A stretch of DNA of 64,000 bases from Bremerella alba (GTDB taxonomy: Bacteria > Planctomycetota > Planctomycetia > Pirellulales > Pirellulaceae), in NCBI RefSeq assembly GCF_013618625.1, contig NZ_JABRWO010000003.1:372001-436000 (forward strand), read 5' to 3'. The notes beneath the pieces were generated by a model. That model did not search any database. It was not told the DNA's origin and saw nothing but the letters and a program-made list of their open reading frames with translations. The position numbers and the translations under genes were made by a program. Positions within the stretch are counted from its first letter, which is position 1. Every line of letters begins with the position of its first letter. Shown in pieces: positions 48,217-56,489 of this stretch.

Positions 48217-49776
48217 ATGCGAGCTGTAATGGGATTGCCGATCCTAGCGGTCATATTGGCTGCTTTTTCGGCGAACTCGGCTGAAGCCGCTTATGGCGGA
48301 TTGTTCAGCTTCCGGAATGCGGGTTGTTGTGAACCAGCAACTTACGAGTGCTGCAAGCAGCAGTGCTACACCGTAAACAAGACTTGTAAAGAGACTGTTT
48401 ACGAACAGCAGGAACAAACCTGCTACAAGACCGTCTATGAAACGGTCTATGAAGACAAGACTGTGGATTGCGTTACCTACGAAACGGAAACGCGCTACAA
48501 AGATTGCACGTACACCACGTGCAAACCAGTTTGGGAAACCAAGTACCGCACGGTGAACTACACCACTTGCAAGCCGGTCTGGGAAACTCGAACTAAAGAC
48601 ATCTGTTACACGGTTTGCAAGCCAGTCTGGGAAACCAAGACCAAGGAAATTTGCTACACCGTGAACAAGCCAGTCTGGGAAACCAAGACGAAGGAAACCT
48701 GCTACACGGTCTGCAAGCCAGTCTGGGAAACCAAGACTAAGGAAATTTGCTACACCGTCTGCAAGCCAGTCTGGGAAACCAAGACGAAAGAGATTTGCTA
48801 TACGGTCTGCAAGCCTGTTTGGGAAACCAAGACTAAGGATATTTGCTACACCGTTTGCAAGCCTGTCTACGAGACCAAGTATCGTGACGTTTGCAAGACG
48901 ATCTGCAAGCCAGTTCATTACACCAAGACGGTTAAGGTCTGTGGCGGTCACTGGGAAACCAAGACCGAAACGATCCCCGGTCCTGTTGTAAAGAAGTGCA
49001 TTCAAGAGCCAGGTTGCTGGACTTGGGACCCTTGCCAGTGCAAGTGTGTCTACTGCCCAGGCGAAACCTCGGTTGTTGAAGTTCAGTGCCCACCTAAGAC
49101 CTGCTGCAAGAAGGTTTGGGTTCCAGAAGTCACTGAAAAGCAAATCGATTGCGTTCGCTACGAACATGAAACCATCACTGAGCAAGTTCCTTACAAAGTG
49201 TGCCGCATGGAGAAGGAACAACGCGTCAAGACCTGCACTTACAAGGTCTGCAAGATGGTTCCTGAACAGCGTACCAAGACTTGCACCTACAAGGTTTGCA
49301 AGATGGTTCCTGAACAGCGTACCAAGACCTGTACTTACAAGGTCTGCCACATGGTCAAGGAAAACAAGACCAAGACTTGCACCTACAAGGTCTGCAAGAT
49401 GGTTCCTGAACAGCGTACCAAGACCTGCACCTACAAGGTTTGCAAGATGGTTCCTGAACAGCGTACCAAGACTTGCACCTACAAGGTCTGCAAGATGGTC
49501 AAGGAATGTCACACGAAGGAAGTTCCTTACAAGGTGTGCAAGATGGTCCAAGAGACCCACACCAAGCAAGTTCCTTACTGTGTAAAGAAGCCTGTTCACA
49601 CCACCAAGACCGTCAAGGTCGCTAAGTGTGTGCCGAAGAAGGTTGCTTACACGGTTACCCGTTGCGTTCCTAAGACCATCTGCAAGACGGTTCCGGTCAC
49701 AGTTTGCTGCCCGGCCCCTTGCGATCCTTGCTGCGGTGGCCAAGCTGCTGCCAGCGATTGTGGTTGCGGTGCGTAA
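48217..49776 (+). CDS. Cysteine-rich YTV-repeat protein, probable cell-wall component
   Basis: 519 residues. Signal peptide (MGLPILAVILAAFSANSAEA), then a Cys/Tyr/Thr-rich body. Two blocks each contain eight 16-residue units: the first with unit CKPVWETKTKEICYTV (48520-48903), the second with CKMVPEQRTKTCTYKV (49201-49584); between them is a Cys cluster (CWTWDPCQCKCVYCPG). This is the YTV family known from planctomycetes and reported from the cell-wall fraction of Rhodopirellula. Disulfide cross-linking is the expected role. The ATG follows AAGGAGAAGG. Terminator at 49842. Confidence 0.93.
   Translation: MRAVMGLPILAVILAAFSANSAEAAYGGLFSFRNAGCCEPATYECCKQQCYTVNKTCKETVYEQQEQTCYKTVYETVYEDKTVDCVTYETETRYKDCTYTTCKPVWETKYRTVNYTTCKPVWETRTKDICYTVCKPVWETKTKEICYTVNKPVWETKTKETCYTVCKPVWETKTKEICYTVCKPVWETKTKEICYTVCKPVWETKTKDICYTVCKPVYETKYRDVCKTICKPVHYTKTVKVCGGHWETKTETIPGPVVKKCIQEPGCWTWDPCQCKCVYCPGETSVVEVQCPPKTCCKKVWVPEVTEKQIDCVRYEHETITEQVPYKVCRMEKEQRVKTCTYKVCKMVPEQRTKTCTYKVCKMVPEQRTKTCTYKVCHMVKENKTKTCTYKVCKMVPEQRTKTCTYKVCKMVPEQRTKTCTYKVCKMVKECHTKEVPYKVCKMVQETHTKQVPYCVKKPVHTTKTVKVAKCVPKKVAYTVTRCVPKTICKTVPVTVCCPAPCDPCCGGQAAASDCGCGA
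48520..48903 (+). repeat. First block: eight 48-bp coding repeats
   Basis: Eight in-frame 48-bp units, exactly 384 bases, encoding variants of C-K-P-V-W-E-T. The inner units are nearly identical in DNA, which permits unequal recombination. Confidence 0.9.
49201..49584 (+). repeat. Second block: eight 48-bp coding repeats
   Basis: Eight in-frame 48-bp units, also exactly 384 bases, encoding variants of C-K-M-V-P-E-Q. Several units are almost identical at the DNA level. Confidence 0.9.
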
Positions 49777-49841
49777 CGATGCGAAACCGGCTCCTTGGAC
49801 TCTCTGCCGGAGGGTTTAAGGCACTGGCCTGGTAGAATGAG

Positions 49842-49877
49842 GCGGCTTGAGACTTCGGTCTTAAGCCGCTTTTTTTG
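49842..49877 (+). terminator. Rho-independent terminator of the YTV gene
   Basis: GCGGCTT-GAGAC, loop TTCG, GTCTT-AAGCCGC followed by seven T. The TTCG tetraloop is especially stable. Confidence 0.92.
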
Positions 49878-49901
49878 TTTCTTGATGCAGGAGTTCAGCA
49901 A

Positions 49902-50393
49902 GTGACGACCCGATCCGACGATACCAATCTTCCGGTTATTCTCGTAGGTGCCATGACCAAAGATCGCGTTATTGGTACAGGGAATGGAATGCCTTGGGAC
50001 ATTCCCGAAGAATATCAGACGTTCATCGACAACATTCGTGGGCAAACGGTCATTATGGGACGACGATCCTACGAAGTATTTGGCCCCGATCTCACTAGTG
50101 CACAGGCCATTGTTGTTTCGCGAGGAGCACCAGATCTTGGCGTGCCGGTTGTCGACAGCATCGAGAAAGCACTCGAAATGGCTCGCTCCTATGGGGTGAA
50201 GATTTTTGTCGCTGGCGGTTCGCAGATCTATGAATTGGCTCTGCCGCATGCGAACTGGATGTATTTGAGTGAAATCAAAGAAGATTTTGATGGAGACAAA
50301 TACTTCCCTGAATTCAATCGCAGTCAGTGGGAAGTTACCCGCGAAGACGAGCATGCCCAATTCATTTATCGTGAGTGGCAGCGAACTGCTTAA
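49902..50393 (+). CDS. folA: Dihydrofolate reductase
   Basis: 163 residues, standard length. Reduces dihydrofolate with NADPH. Seen are ILVGAMTKDRVIGTGNGMPW, the active-site acidic residue in the following DIPEE, GQTVIMGRRSYEVFG and KIFVAGGSQIYELAL. The GTG start is chosen because CAGGAG lies eight bases upstream; the next in-frame ATG lies inside the conserved first strand. It overlaps the convergent polymerase gene by four bases. Confidence 0.95.
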   Translation: MTTRSDDTNLPVILVGAMTKDRVIGTGNGMPWDIPEEYQTFIDNIRGQTVIMGRRSYEVFGPDLTSAQAIVVSRGAPDLGVPVVDSIEKALEMARSYGVKIFVAGGSQIYELALPHANWMYLSEIKEDFDGDKYFPEFNRSQWEVTREDEHAQFIYREWQRTA

Positions 50394-51631
50394 GTGACCG
50401 TGTGAAACGCACTTCCTTTGGCGACCAACTCGGGAATACGCCCAAATGCAATTTTGTCTTCCAAGACGTCGCGGTAGGCGTGCGTATTCGCGAAATAAAT
50501 CGCATTTGCTCCCCAGCGATCGCTGATTTCATCGAGGGCATGGGACAGCCGCTGGGACTGAGAGATCTCGTCGAAGAGATAGCCTGAGACTTCACTGCGC
50601 GGCTCTAGTTTGCTCACCGTTACATCGACCTTTTTGAGCCCACGCAAATTCTGCGGCCGCCGACGCCACAGGCGTTCAAACTGATGAAGGATCGATAGCG
50701 TATCTTGAACACAAGGCAGATCGATTTTCTCATTGAATAAGGCTCCGCGATCCCCGGATAGAGTAAGTTGGAGGTTGCGAGAACAGTAGCCAGTTTGCCG
50801 CAGTCGTCGAGAAAGTTTGCAGAGCAGCAAGACCAAAATGCAATGCGCCCCAGATTCATTTCGTAGGCGAGGGTCCAGCACACGACCGTGGCTCATCGAG
50901 TGACGCTGGGTGGGAGGTTCCGGGGCATCAATGCCGTGGAATCCATCCCACCAACGAGCACCAGAAACCGAACCCCAGAGTTGTAGGGCCTGTCGACGAT
51001 CGAGTTTCCAGAGTTCCTCAATTGTTCTAATGCGTGAGTTGTTGAGTCGCGATACCATGCCTCGTCCTAGCCCAGGCAAGTCCTCCAGTGAGAGATGAGA
51101 AAGTCGACCTGGTAATTCTGCTATCGGAAGAACGGTCAAACCGTCCGGCTTTTTCAGATTACTTGCCGTCTTGGCCAGTAATCGCGTGGGAGCAATTCCG
51201 ATTGAACTAGTCAGCCAGGGACCAAAATCTTGTCGAAGTTGCCGCTTGATGGCGCCGGCAAGCTGAACGGCATGTTCGATTTGCTGGTATCGGCCACACA
51301 GCTTGATGGTCCATTCGTCGATGGAGTATACGTGATGGACCTCAGCGCATCGATCGACGCTTTTAAGTAAGTCGTGGTGAATCTCGACATAAACGCTCGG
51401 TCGTGCCCTGACCAACTGAATGCGAGGGCAGAGCCGCTTGGCTTCGTGGGCCTTGGTGCCCGTTTGTATGCCACATCGCTTGGCCTCGTAACTGGCCGCG
51501 ATGATGGAGGTGTAGTCCGAGTCGAGTGGTACCACCCCGATCGCTCGATTTCGCAATTCGGGACGCAAAAACTGCTCGGCAGACGCAAAAAAAGAGTTCA
51601 TGTCTTGCATCATCCAGTTCACGTGAGTCAT
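50390..51631 (-). CDS. Y-family (translesion) DNA polymerase
   Basis: 413 residues. Translesion polymerase. Palm acidic residues are kept in QDMNSFFASAEQ and YSIDEWTIKL, the steric/nucleotide region is IIAASYEAKRCGIQTG, and a helix-hairpin-helix reads LEDLPGLGRGMVSRLN. Thus it is probably active, unlike ImuB proteins. I see no clear beta-clamp-binding motif at the C-terminus. ATG 51631 has AAGG nine bases upstream. A palindrome at 51665-51680 lies 34 bases before the start. Confidence 0.88.
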   Translation of the reverse strand: MTHVNWMMQDMNSFFASAEQFLRPELRNRAIGVVPLDSDYTSIIAASYEAKRCGIQTGTKAHEAKRLCPRIQLVRARPSVYVEIHHDLLKSVDRCAEVHHVYSIDEWTIKLCGRYQQIEHAVQLAGAIKRQLRQDFGPWLTSSIGIAPTRLLAKTASNLKKPDGLTVLPIAELPGRLSHLSLEDLPGLGRGMVSRLNNSRIRTIEELWKLDRRQALQLWGSVSGARWWDGFHGIDAPEPPTQRHSMSHGRVLDPRLRNESGAHCILVLLLCKLSRRLRQTGYCSRNLQLTLSGDRGALFNEKIDLPCVQDTLSILHQFERLWRRRPQNLRGLKKVDVTVSKLEPRSEVSGYLFDEISQSQRLSHALDEISDRWGANAIYFANTHAYRDVLEDKIAFGRIPELVAKGSAFHTVT

Positions 51632-51664
51632 CGCGTTCGCCCTTAGGAAGGTTTGCTTTGAGTG

Positions 51665-51680
51665 GTGTATGAATGTACAC
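51665..51680. promoter_or_regulatory. Palindromic candidate operator upstream of the Y-family polymerase
   Basis: GTGTA-TGAATG-TACAC, a 5+5 inverted repeat with six-base centre, in the spacer shared with the divergent GNAT gene. It shares the core GAATGT with the palindrome before the uvrA-family gene (8585-8600). LexA binding is possible but untested. Confidence 0.4.
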
Positions 51681-51769
51681 TGTTTGTCGTCCTTCGCAAG
51701 AGAAACCTTTGGCAGAAGATTGGGACGCCATATAAGCCGAGGCAAAAAGAATCGAACCTTCACGCTTCG

Positions 51770-52633
51770 ATGGTGTCACTTGATCGGTTGTTAACAAAAG
51801 AATTCGAATGGGTAGAGCGTTTGGAGAATCGATTGGCAGGCCTGAATTCCTCGCAAATTGCCGAGACAATTGAAGCGAACGACAGCGAGTTCTGTTGCCA
51901 CTGGGCGCAGTCGTCAGAGGTGGAATTAATCAGGGAGTCCCGCTGGTACCGTCTGATCAGTGAGATCTCGCACCCGTATTTCAATAGCATCTTCGAGGCG
52001 AATGTCCCACCGGCCCAACTCTCTGAAGTCGTTGATGAGGCACTGGATCCATTTCGAGAGAGAAAACTGCCAATGGCCTGGTGGGTCGGTCCTAAAACTC
52101 GACCGAAAGGACTTGGCCAGTCGCTAATCGCCCATGAATTAGAGCATGTGGCCTGCGAATCAGCGATGGCTATTGAGCCGAACGTTGCCGACTATGAACG
52201 TGTCTCTGAGGAAGTTGAGATTCGAGCCGTCACTTCGGCAATCGATCTGCGGACGTGGGTCGAGATCATGACCGGAGTTTATGGTTTGCCGGAGTTCACC
52301 CAGGAACCATGGCTCCGAATACTCAAAAAAGCAGGACTTGGTAGCCGGAAAAAGCTTCAGCATTTTCTCGCATTGGTGGATGGAGAAGTTGCTGGAGTCG
52401 GGTCAATTTTCTATGGAAGTCAGGCTGCGGGAATCTATAACATCGGAGTGCTTTCCCAGTATCGCGGGCAGGGAGTCGCCTCGACGCTTACGATCTCGTT
52501 GCTATCCCTGATTGAAGAACAGGGGTATGAGCTGGCGACGCTCTGTGCTTCACGGAAGGCGGAGTCGCTCTATCGGAAGATCGGTTTCCAAAGGTTCGGT
52601 GAACTCAACTGTTATCGTTGGTCACCGGATTAG
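51770..52633 (+). CDS. GNAT-family N-acetyltransferase
   Basis: 287 residues. The C-terminal 130 residues form the GNAT domain, with the acetyl-CoA-binding loop VLSQYRGQGVASTLTISLL and the final ASRKAESLYRKIGFQRFGEL. The N-terminal 150 residues form a second GNAT-like or substrate domain without a CoA motif. The substrate is unknown. ATG 51770 is used; a longer frame from 51662 would overlap the candidate operator and has no protein-like character. Confidence 0.85.
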   Translation: MVSLDRLLTKEFEWVERLENRLAGLNSSQIAETIEANDSEFCCHWAQSSEVELIRESRWYRLISEISHPYFNSIFEANVPPAQLSEVVDEALDPFRERKLPMAWWVGPKTRPKGLGQSLIAHELEHVACESAMAIEPNVADYERVSEEVEIRAVTSAIDLRTWVEIMTGVYGLPEFTQEPWLRILKKAGLGSRKKLQHFLALVDGEVAGVGSIFYGSQAAGIYNIGVLSQYRGQGVASTLTISLLSLIEEQGYELATLCASRKAESLYRKIGFQRFGELNCYRWSPD

Positions 52634-52640
52634 CGCATAC

Positions 52641-52675
52641 AAAAACACCGCGCGAAGTTTACCTCGTGCGGTGCT
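52641..52675 (-). terminator. Rho-independent terminator of rplS
   Basis: On the minus strand CACCGC-x-CGAGG, short loop, CTTCG-x-GCGGTG followed by five T. Closes the ffh-rpsP-trmD-rplS operon. Confidence 0.85.
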
Positions 52676-52715
52676 TCCGATTCGTCTCGCTGTAGGCGAA
52701 GTTGCGATGGGCGTC

Positions 52716-53066
52716 TTAGACGCGGCGTTCTCGCAGGCGAGTAGCCTTACCAACGCGATCACGAAGGTAATACAGCTTGGCTCGGCGGACGACGCTGCGA
52801 CGCGTAACTTCCACTTTAGCGATCTGTGGGCTGTGAAGTGGGAACTTCTTTTCAACACCTTCGCCAGCGACAATACGGCGAACGCTGAACATTTCACGGG
52901 TACCGCTGCCGCTCTTGGCGATGACGGTGCCGATGAATTTCTGGATACGTTCCTTTTGACCTTCGAGGATCTTGGTGTGGACCTCGACAGTGTCACCGAT
53001 TTCAAAGAAATCGACGTCCGACTTTTGGTAGGCCGCTTCGACCTTGTTCATCAATTCTTGGCTCAT
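52716..53066 (-). CDS. rplS: 50S ribosomal protein L19
   Basis: 116 residues, standard length. Conserved text: FFEIGDTVEVHTKILEGQKE, RIQKFIGTVIAKSGSGTREM, FPLHSPQIAKVEVTRRSVVR. AAGGA lies eight bases before the ATG. It follows trmD by 26 bases. Confidence 0.98.
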   Translation of the reverse strand: MSQELMNKVEAAYQKSDVDFFEIGDTVEVHTKILEGQKERIQKFIGTVIAKSGSGTREMFSVRRIVAGEGVEKKFPLHSPQIAKVEVTRRSVVRRAKLYYLRDRVGKATRLRERRV

Positions 53067-53092
53067 TGCCAGTTTCCTTCTGCTACAGCGAT

Positions 53093-53809
53093 TTAACGTT
53101 TATTTTCATGGGCGTCGTCCGAATGCTGGTCCAGCAGGTCGGCTCGTCGCATCTTGGTTTTTTCTAGCGACTGTTGCTTTCTCCAGGCAAGGATCTCTTG
53201 GTGATTGCCACCGAGGAGAACCTCCGGAACATTCAGGCCGCGATATTCTCGAGGCCGCGTGTACTGCGGGAACTCGAGAAGACGATTTCCTTCACTGAAA
53301 GAATCGTCGACTGCACTTTGCTCGTCACCCAGTACACCAGGGATCAGGCGAATCACCGAATCGATGATCGCCATCGCTGCGACTTCGCCTCCGTTAAGGA
53401 CGAAGTCTCCCAGCGAAATTTCTTCCGGCTGTAGAAGGTCGATCACGCGTTGATCGAAACCTTCGTAGCGGCCGCAGATCATGGTCAGCCGCTCTTGTTG
53501 GGAAAGCTCTTCGACTAGTGGTTGATTAAGCGTTTTCCCTTGTGGGCTTAGCAGAATCAACCGGCCTGGCTTATTACCCCGTGGCTGGATTTGTTCAATC
53601 GCCTCGACAACCGGCTGTGCACGGATGACCATTCCAGGTCCACCGCCAAAAGGTCGATCGTCGACTCGATTGTGTTTGTCATTTGCCCAGTCTCGCAGGT
53701 TGTGGACATGGGCTTCGACCAATCGTTTGTCGATGGCCTTGTTGAGCAGGCTTTCACCGAGATAGCCGGTGAAGATCTCTGGAAACAACGTGAGGACATC
53801 GAACCGCAT
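53093..53809 (-). CDS. trmD: tRNA (guanine37-N1)-methyltransferase
   Basis: 238 residues, standard length. Methylates G37 of tRNA with S-adenosylmethionine. The SPOUT knot is visible: MRFDVLTLFPEIF, DDRPFGGGPGMV, GRYEGFDQRVIDLL and SLGDFVLNGGEVAAM. The last 15 residues are a charged tail. It follows rpsP by 15 bases. Confidence 0.98.
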   Translation of the reverse strand: MRFDVLTLFPEIFTGYLGESLLNKAIDKRLVEAHVHNLRDWANDKHNRVDDRPFGGGPGMVIRAQPVVEAIEQIQPRGNKPGRLILLSPQGKTLNQPLVEELSQQERLTMICGRYEGFDQRVIDLLQPEEISLGDFVLNGGEVAAMAIIDSVIRLIPGVLGDEQSAVDDSFSEGNRLLEFPQYTRPREYRGLNVPEVLLGGNHQEILAWRKQQSLEKTKMRRADLLDQHSDDAHENKR

Positions 53810-53824
53810 GGCAAGTCTGCCTGC

Positions 53825-54307
53825 TTAACCTTCGGCCTTGGGCTGCTCTTCGCCACCTTCGGTGGTTGCTTCAGCCGGTGCTGCCGCAGCTTCACCTTCA
53901 GCTGGAGCGGCAACTTCTTCGGTCGGAGCTTCGGCGTTTTCGCCTTCAGGGGCGGCCGGTGCTTCCGGTTCAGGCTCTTTGATTTCAACTTTCGGAGGAA
54001 CGTAGGCAGTCTTGGTCGCCATGCGAGCCAAGGCTTCTTCGCGAGCTGCCAAGTGGCTGCCGTTGGAACCGTACTTACGGATCAAAACGGCCACTTTAGG
54101 TGAAGGCTGAGCACCGACGCCAAGCCAGTAGTCGACGCGTTCGGACTTCATGTTGACCCGGGCGTCTTTTTCTTTGACGAAAGGATCGTAAGTGCCGAGA
54201 TACTCAATTGCCTTGCCATCTCGCGGAGAGCGAGAATCCATGGCGCAAATACGATAGAACGGACGGTGTGCCCGACCCATCTTTTTCATGCGAATGCGAA
54301 CTGCCAC
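53825..54307 (-). CDS. rpsP: 30S ribosomal protein S16 with long acidic tail
   Basis: 160 residues, about twice the usual length. The first 85 residues are a normal S16 (VRIRMKKMGRAHRPFYRICA, LGTYDPF, WLGVGAQPSP). From about residue 103 an Ala/Pro/Glu-rich acidic tail (EPEAPAAPEGENAEAPTEE) follows. The start is GTG with GGAG nine bases upstream. The tail is probably disordered. The family core is certain; the tail's role is unknown. Confidence 0.96.
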   Translation of the reverse strand: MAVRIRMKKMGRAHRPFYRICAMDSRSPRDGKAIEYLGTYDPFVKEKDARVNMKSERVDYWLGVGAQPSPKVAVLIRKYGSNGSHLAAREEALARMATKTAYVPPKVEIKEPEPEAPAAPEGENAEAPTEEVAAPAEGEAAAAPAEATTEGGEEQPKAEG

Positions 54308-54359
54308 GTAACGTTACTCCTAAAGTAAATCTTTTGTCTAAACGCGCTCAACGACGAGG

Positions 54360-55820
54360 TTAACGACGCCGCTTTTTGAGCTTCTTCTTAAGGTTCTTTT
54401 GAGTCTTAACGTCCTTCGCAGTCATCCGTTTACCGGTACTCTGCTTGGACTTTTTCATTTTGCCGGTCGGGTCCATGAGCTCGCCACTGCGAAGCTTCCG
54501 CATCATGTCCATGGCGCCCCCCATGCCACCACCGGCCATTCCCTTCATCAGCGAGGCCATGCTGTCGAACTGCTTGATCAGTTCGTTGACCTCTTGCGGG
54601 GAAACACCAGATCCTTTGGCAATCCGCTGGCGACGGCTGTTGTCGATCAACTTAGGATCGTTGCGTTCGACCGATGTCATCGAGTCGATCATCCCGCCCA
54701 GGCGACGCATTTCTTTTTCGTGGTCGCCGCCCTGCAGCATCTTGGTCATCTCGCCCATGCCTGGCATCATACCGAGCATCTTCTGCATTAGGCCTGGACG
54801 AGCAATCTGGTTGAGTTGCTTGCGGAAGTCGTCTAGCGTGAACTGGCCTTTTTGAAGCCGTTCCTGCGTCTTCTGGACTTGTTCCTGGTCGAACTCACGC
54901 TGGGCCATCTCGAACATCGATTGGATGTCGCCCATTCCGAGGATCCGGCTCGCAAAGCGGTCCGGATGGAAGGGTTCGAGGCCGTCCATGTGCTCGCTGG
55001 TACCGATGAATTTAATCGGTACACCGGTGACCTGTTTAACCGACAGCAATGCACCGCCTCGGGCATCGCCATCGAGTTTGGTCATGATGACGCCGTTGAG
55101 GTCCAGGGCATTGTTAAACGCCTTGGCACTATTGACCGCGTCTTGTCCGGTCATGCCGTCGACTACCAGGAAGGCCTTGTCAGGATGCACCTTCAGGTCG
55201 ATCGTTTTGAGCTGTTGCATCAGCTCTTCGTCGATAGCCAGTCGACCGGCCGTGTCGAGAATCACGACATCGATACCATTTTCACGGGCATGCTTGACCG
55301 CGTTTTGGCAAACAGCGATCGGGTCGGTAGCACCCGGCTCACTGTAAACGGGCGTGTCGACGCTCTTACCGACGATATGCAGCTGATCGACGGCGGCAGG
55401 ACGCTGAAGGTCAGCGGCACAAAGTAAGGCTTTTTTGCCATCTTGGCCGATTAATCGCGCTAATTTACCGCACGTGGTTGTCTTACCAGCACCCTGCAAA
55501 CCGCACATCATCAGCACGGTGACATCTTGTTTCAGGTGCAAGGTCGGGTCAGAGTCGCCGCCCAGCAGTTCGATCAGGGCCTCGTTGACTATACCGACAA
55601 GCTGCTGCTCAGGCTTGAGCGACTTGAGTACGTCTTGGCCAACGGCCTTGTCGGAGATGTCCTGCATGAAAGCCTTGACGACGTCATAACTTACGTCGGC
55701 TTCGAGCAGGGCGTTTTCGACCAGTTTCAGGCCCTCTCGCATGTTCGATTCGGTCAGACGGCCCTGTCCGCGCAGCGTCTTAAACGCTGATTGTAAGCCG
55801 TCTTGTAGCGATTCCAACAT
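54360..55820 (-). CDS. ffh: Signal recognition particle protein Ffh
   Basis: 486 residues. N, G and M domains are complete: P-loop GLQGAGKTTT near 105, DTAGR, TKLDGDARGG, then the Met-rich finger MMPGMGEM and the SRP-RNA-binding RRQRIAKGSGVSP in the M domain (about 325-450). The C-terminus is strongly basic (KNLKKKLKKRRR). Ffh with the 4.5S RNA targets inner-membrane proteins; the RNA gene is not seen here. Promoter at 55945-55974. Confidence 0.98.
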   Translation of the reverse strand: MLESLQDGLQSAFKTLRGQGRLTESNMREGLKLVENALLEADVSYDVVKAFMQDISDKAVGQDVLKSLKPEQQLVGIVNEALIELLGGDSDPTLHLKQDVTVLMMCGLQGAGKTTTCGKLARLIGQDGKKALLCAADLQRPAAVDQLHIVGKSVDTPVYSEPGATDPIAVCQNAVKHARENGIDVVILDTAGRLAIDEELMQQLKTIDLKVHPDKAFLVVDGMTGQDAVNSAKAFNNALDLNGVIMTKLDGDARGGALLSVKQVTGVPIKFIGTSEHMDGLEPFHPDRFASRILGMGDIQSMFEMAQREFDQEQVQKTQERLQKGQFTLDDFRKQLNQIARPGLMQKMLGMMPGMGEMTKMLQGGDHEKEMRRLGGMIDSMTSVERNDPKLIDNSRRQRIAKGSGVSPQEVNELIKQFDSMASLMKGMAGGGMGGAMDMMRKLRSGELMDPTGKMKKSKQSTGKRMTAKDVKTQKNLKKKLKKRRR

Positions 55821-55944
55821 CGGAGGATTTGCCTAAGGGTCGATTATCACGTAGCTGGGAGTTCGCTCGGGGGACCGATGTCTTGCCCATTTCAAGGACA
55901 AAACAATCCCATGGCCCGCTCCCGAGAGATGGGTCGAAACGCGT

Positions 55945-55974
55945 ATTCTAGCGAACCCCACGGCAGGTTGGCAA
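55945..55974 (-). promoter_or_regulatory. Sigma70-type promoter for ffh-rpsP-trmD-rplS
   Basis: On the minus strand TTGCCA (55974-55969), an 18-base spacer and TAGAAT (55950-55945). It gives ffh a start separate from the M-domain gene upstream. Confidence 0.55.
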
Positions 55975-56051
55975 TTGGTAAAGCGGGACAGGGAAAAGGT
56001 TTTTCGGTAGGTGGTGTTCCCTTGATGGGTGGTGAGTAGTGCTATGCATAG

Positions 56052-56480
56052 CTACGAGTCGTCGTCTGTGCCTAGGATGTCGTCATCATCCCAATCATCG
56101 ACAAGTTCTCCCCGACGAAGCTCTCGCAACTTTTCTATGGCATGGCGATTGCCACCCTCTGCCATTTTCTTCATGAGCGTAGCCATACTCTCGAATTGTT
56201 TGATCAGATCGGTAGCTTCTCGCGGAGAGACTCCCGTGCCTTTGGCAATTTGCAGCCGTCGGCCGAGGTCGATCGACTTGGGATCGCTGCGTTCGACTGG
56301 GGTCATTGCGTCAATCATTCCGCCCAGGCGGCACATTTCTCTTTGGTGTTCGCCACTTTGTAGCGTCTTAGTCATCTCGCCCATTCCGAGCGTGAGCCCC
56401 AGCATCCTCTTCAGAAGGCTTGGGCGAGTAATCTGTTCAAGCTGTTTTCTGAAATCGTCCAGCGTAAAAGAGTGAGCCAT
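56052..56480 (-). CDS. Stand-alone Ffh M-domain paralogue
   Basis: 142 residues. Residues 4-130 align without gaps to the M domain of the downstream ffh, at about 60% identity by hand count, with shared starts FTLDDFRKQL and the block LGGMID. Differences lie where function sits: the Met-rich finger MMPGMGEM is TLGMGEM-like with fewer Met, the RNA-binding RRQRIAKGSG becomes RRLQIAKGTG, and the basic tail of Ffh is replaced by an acidic one (DDWDDDDILGTDDDS). The N and G domains are absent and the ATG directly opens the M domain. It starts nine bases after the NHL/thioredoxin gene, so probably shares its transcript. The open frame suggests a kept gene; a decaying duplication is the alternative. 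Confidence 0.8.
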   Translation of the reverse strand: MAHSFTLDDFRKQLEQITRPSLLKRMLGLTLGMGEMTKTLQSGEHQREMCRLGGMIDAMTPVERSDPKSIDLGRRLQIAKGTGVSPREATDLIKQFESMATLMKKMAEGGNRHAIEKLRELRRGELVDDWDDDDILGTDDDS

Positions 56481-56489
56481 GTAGCTATC

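Noticed and set aside
48520-49584. Tandem repeats that might be taken for a CRISPR array
   Set aside because: Units are in-frame coding repeats of 48 bp without spacers and encode a continuous protein.
49046-49585. A 179-codon frame overlapping the YTV repeats
   Set aside because: Arg/Ser-rich out-of-frame reading of the same repeats.
48244-49743. A 499-codon open frame antisense to the YTV gene
   Set aside because: It is produced by the periodic codons of the repeats. It has no ribosome site, and the plus frame has a signal peptide and known family repeats.
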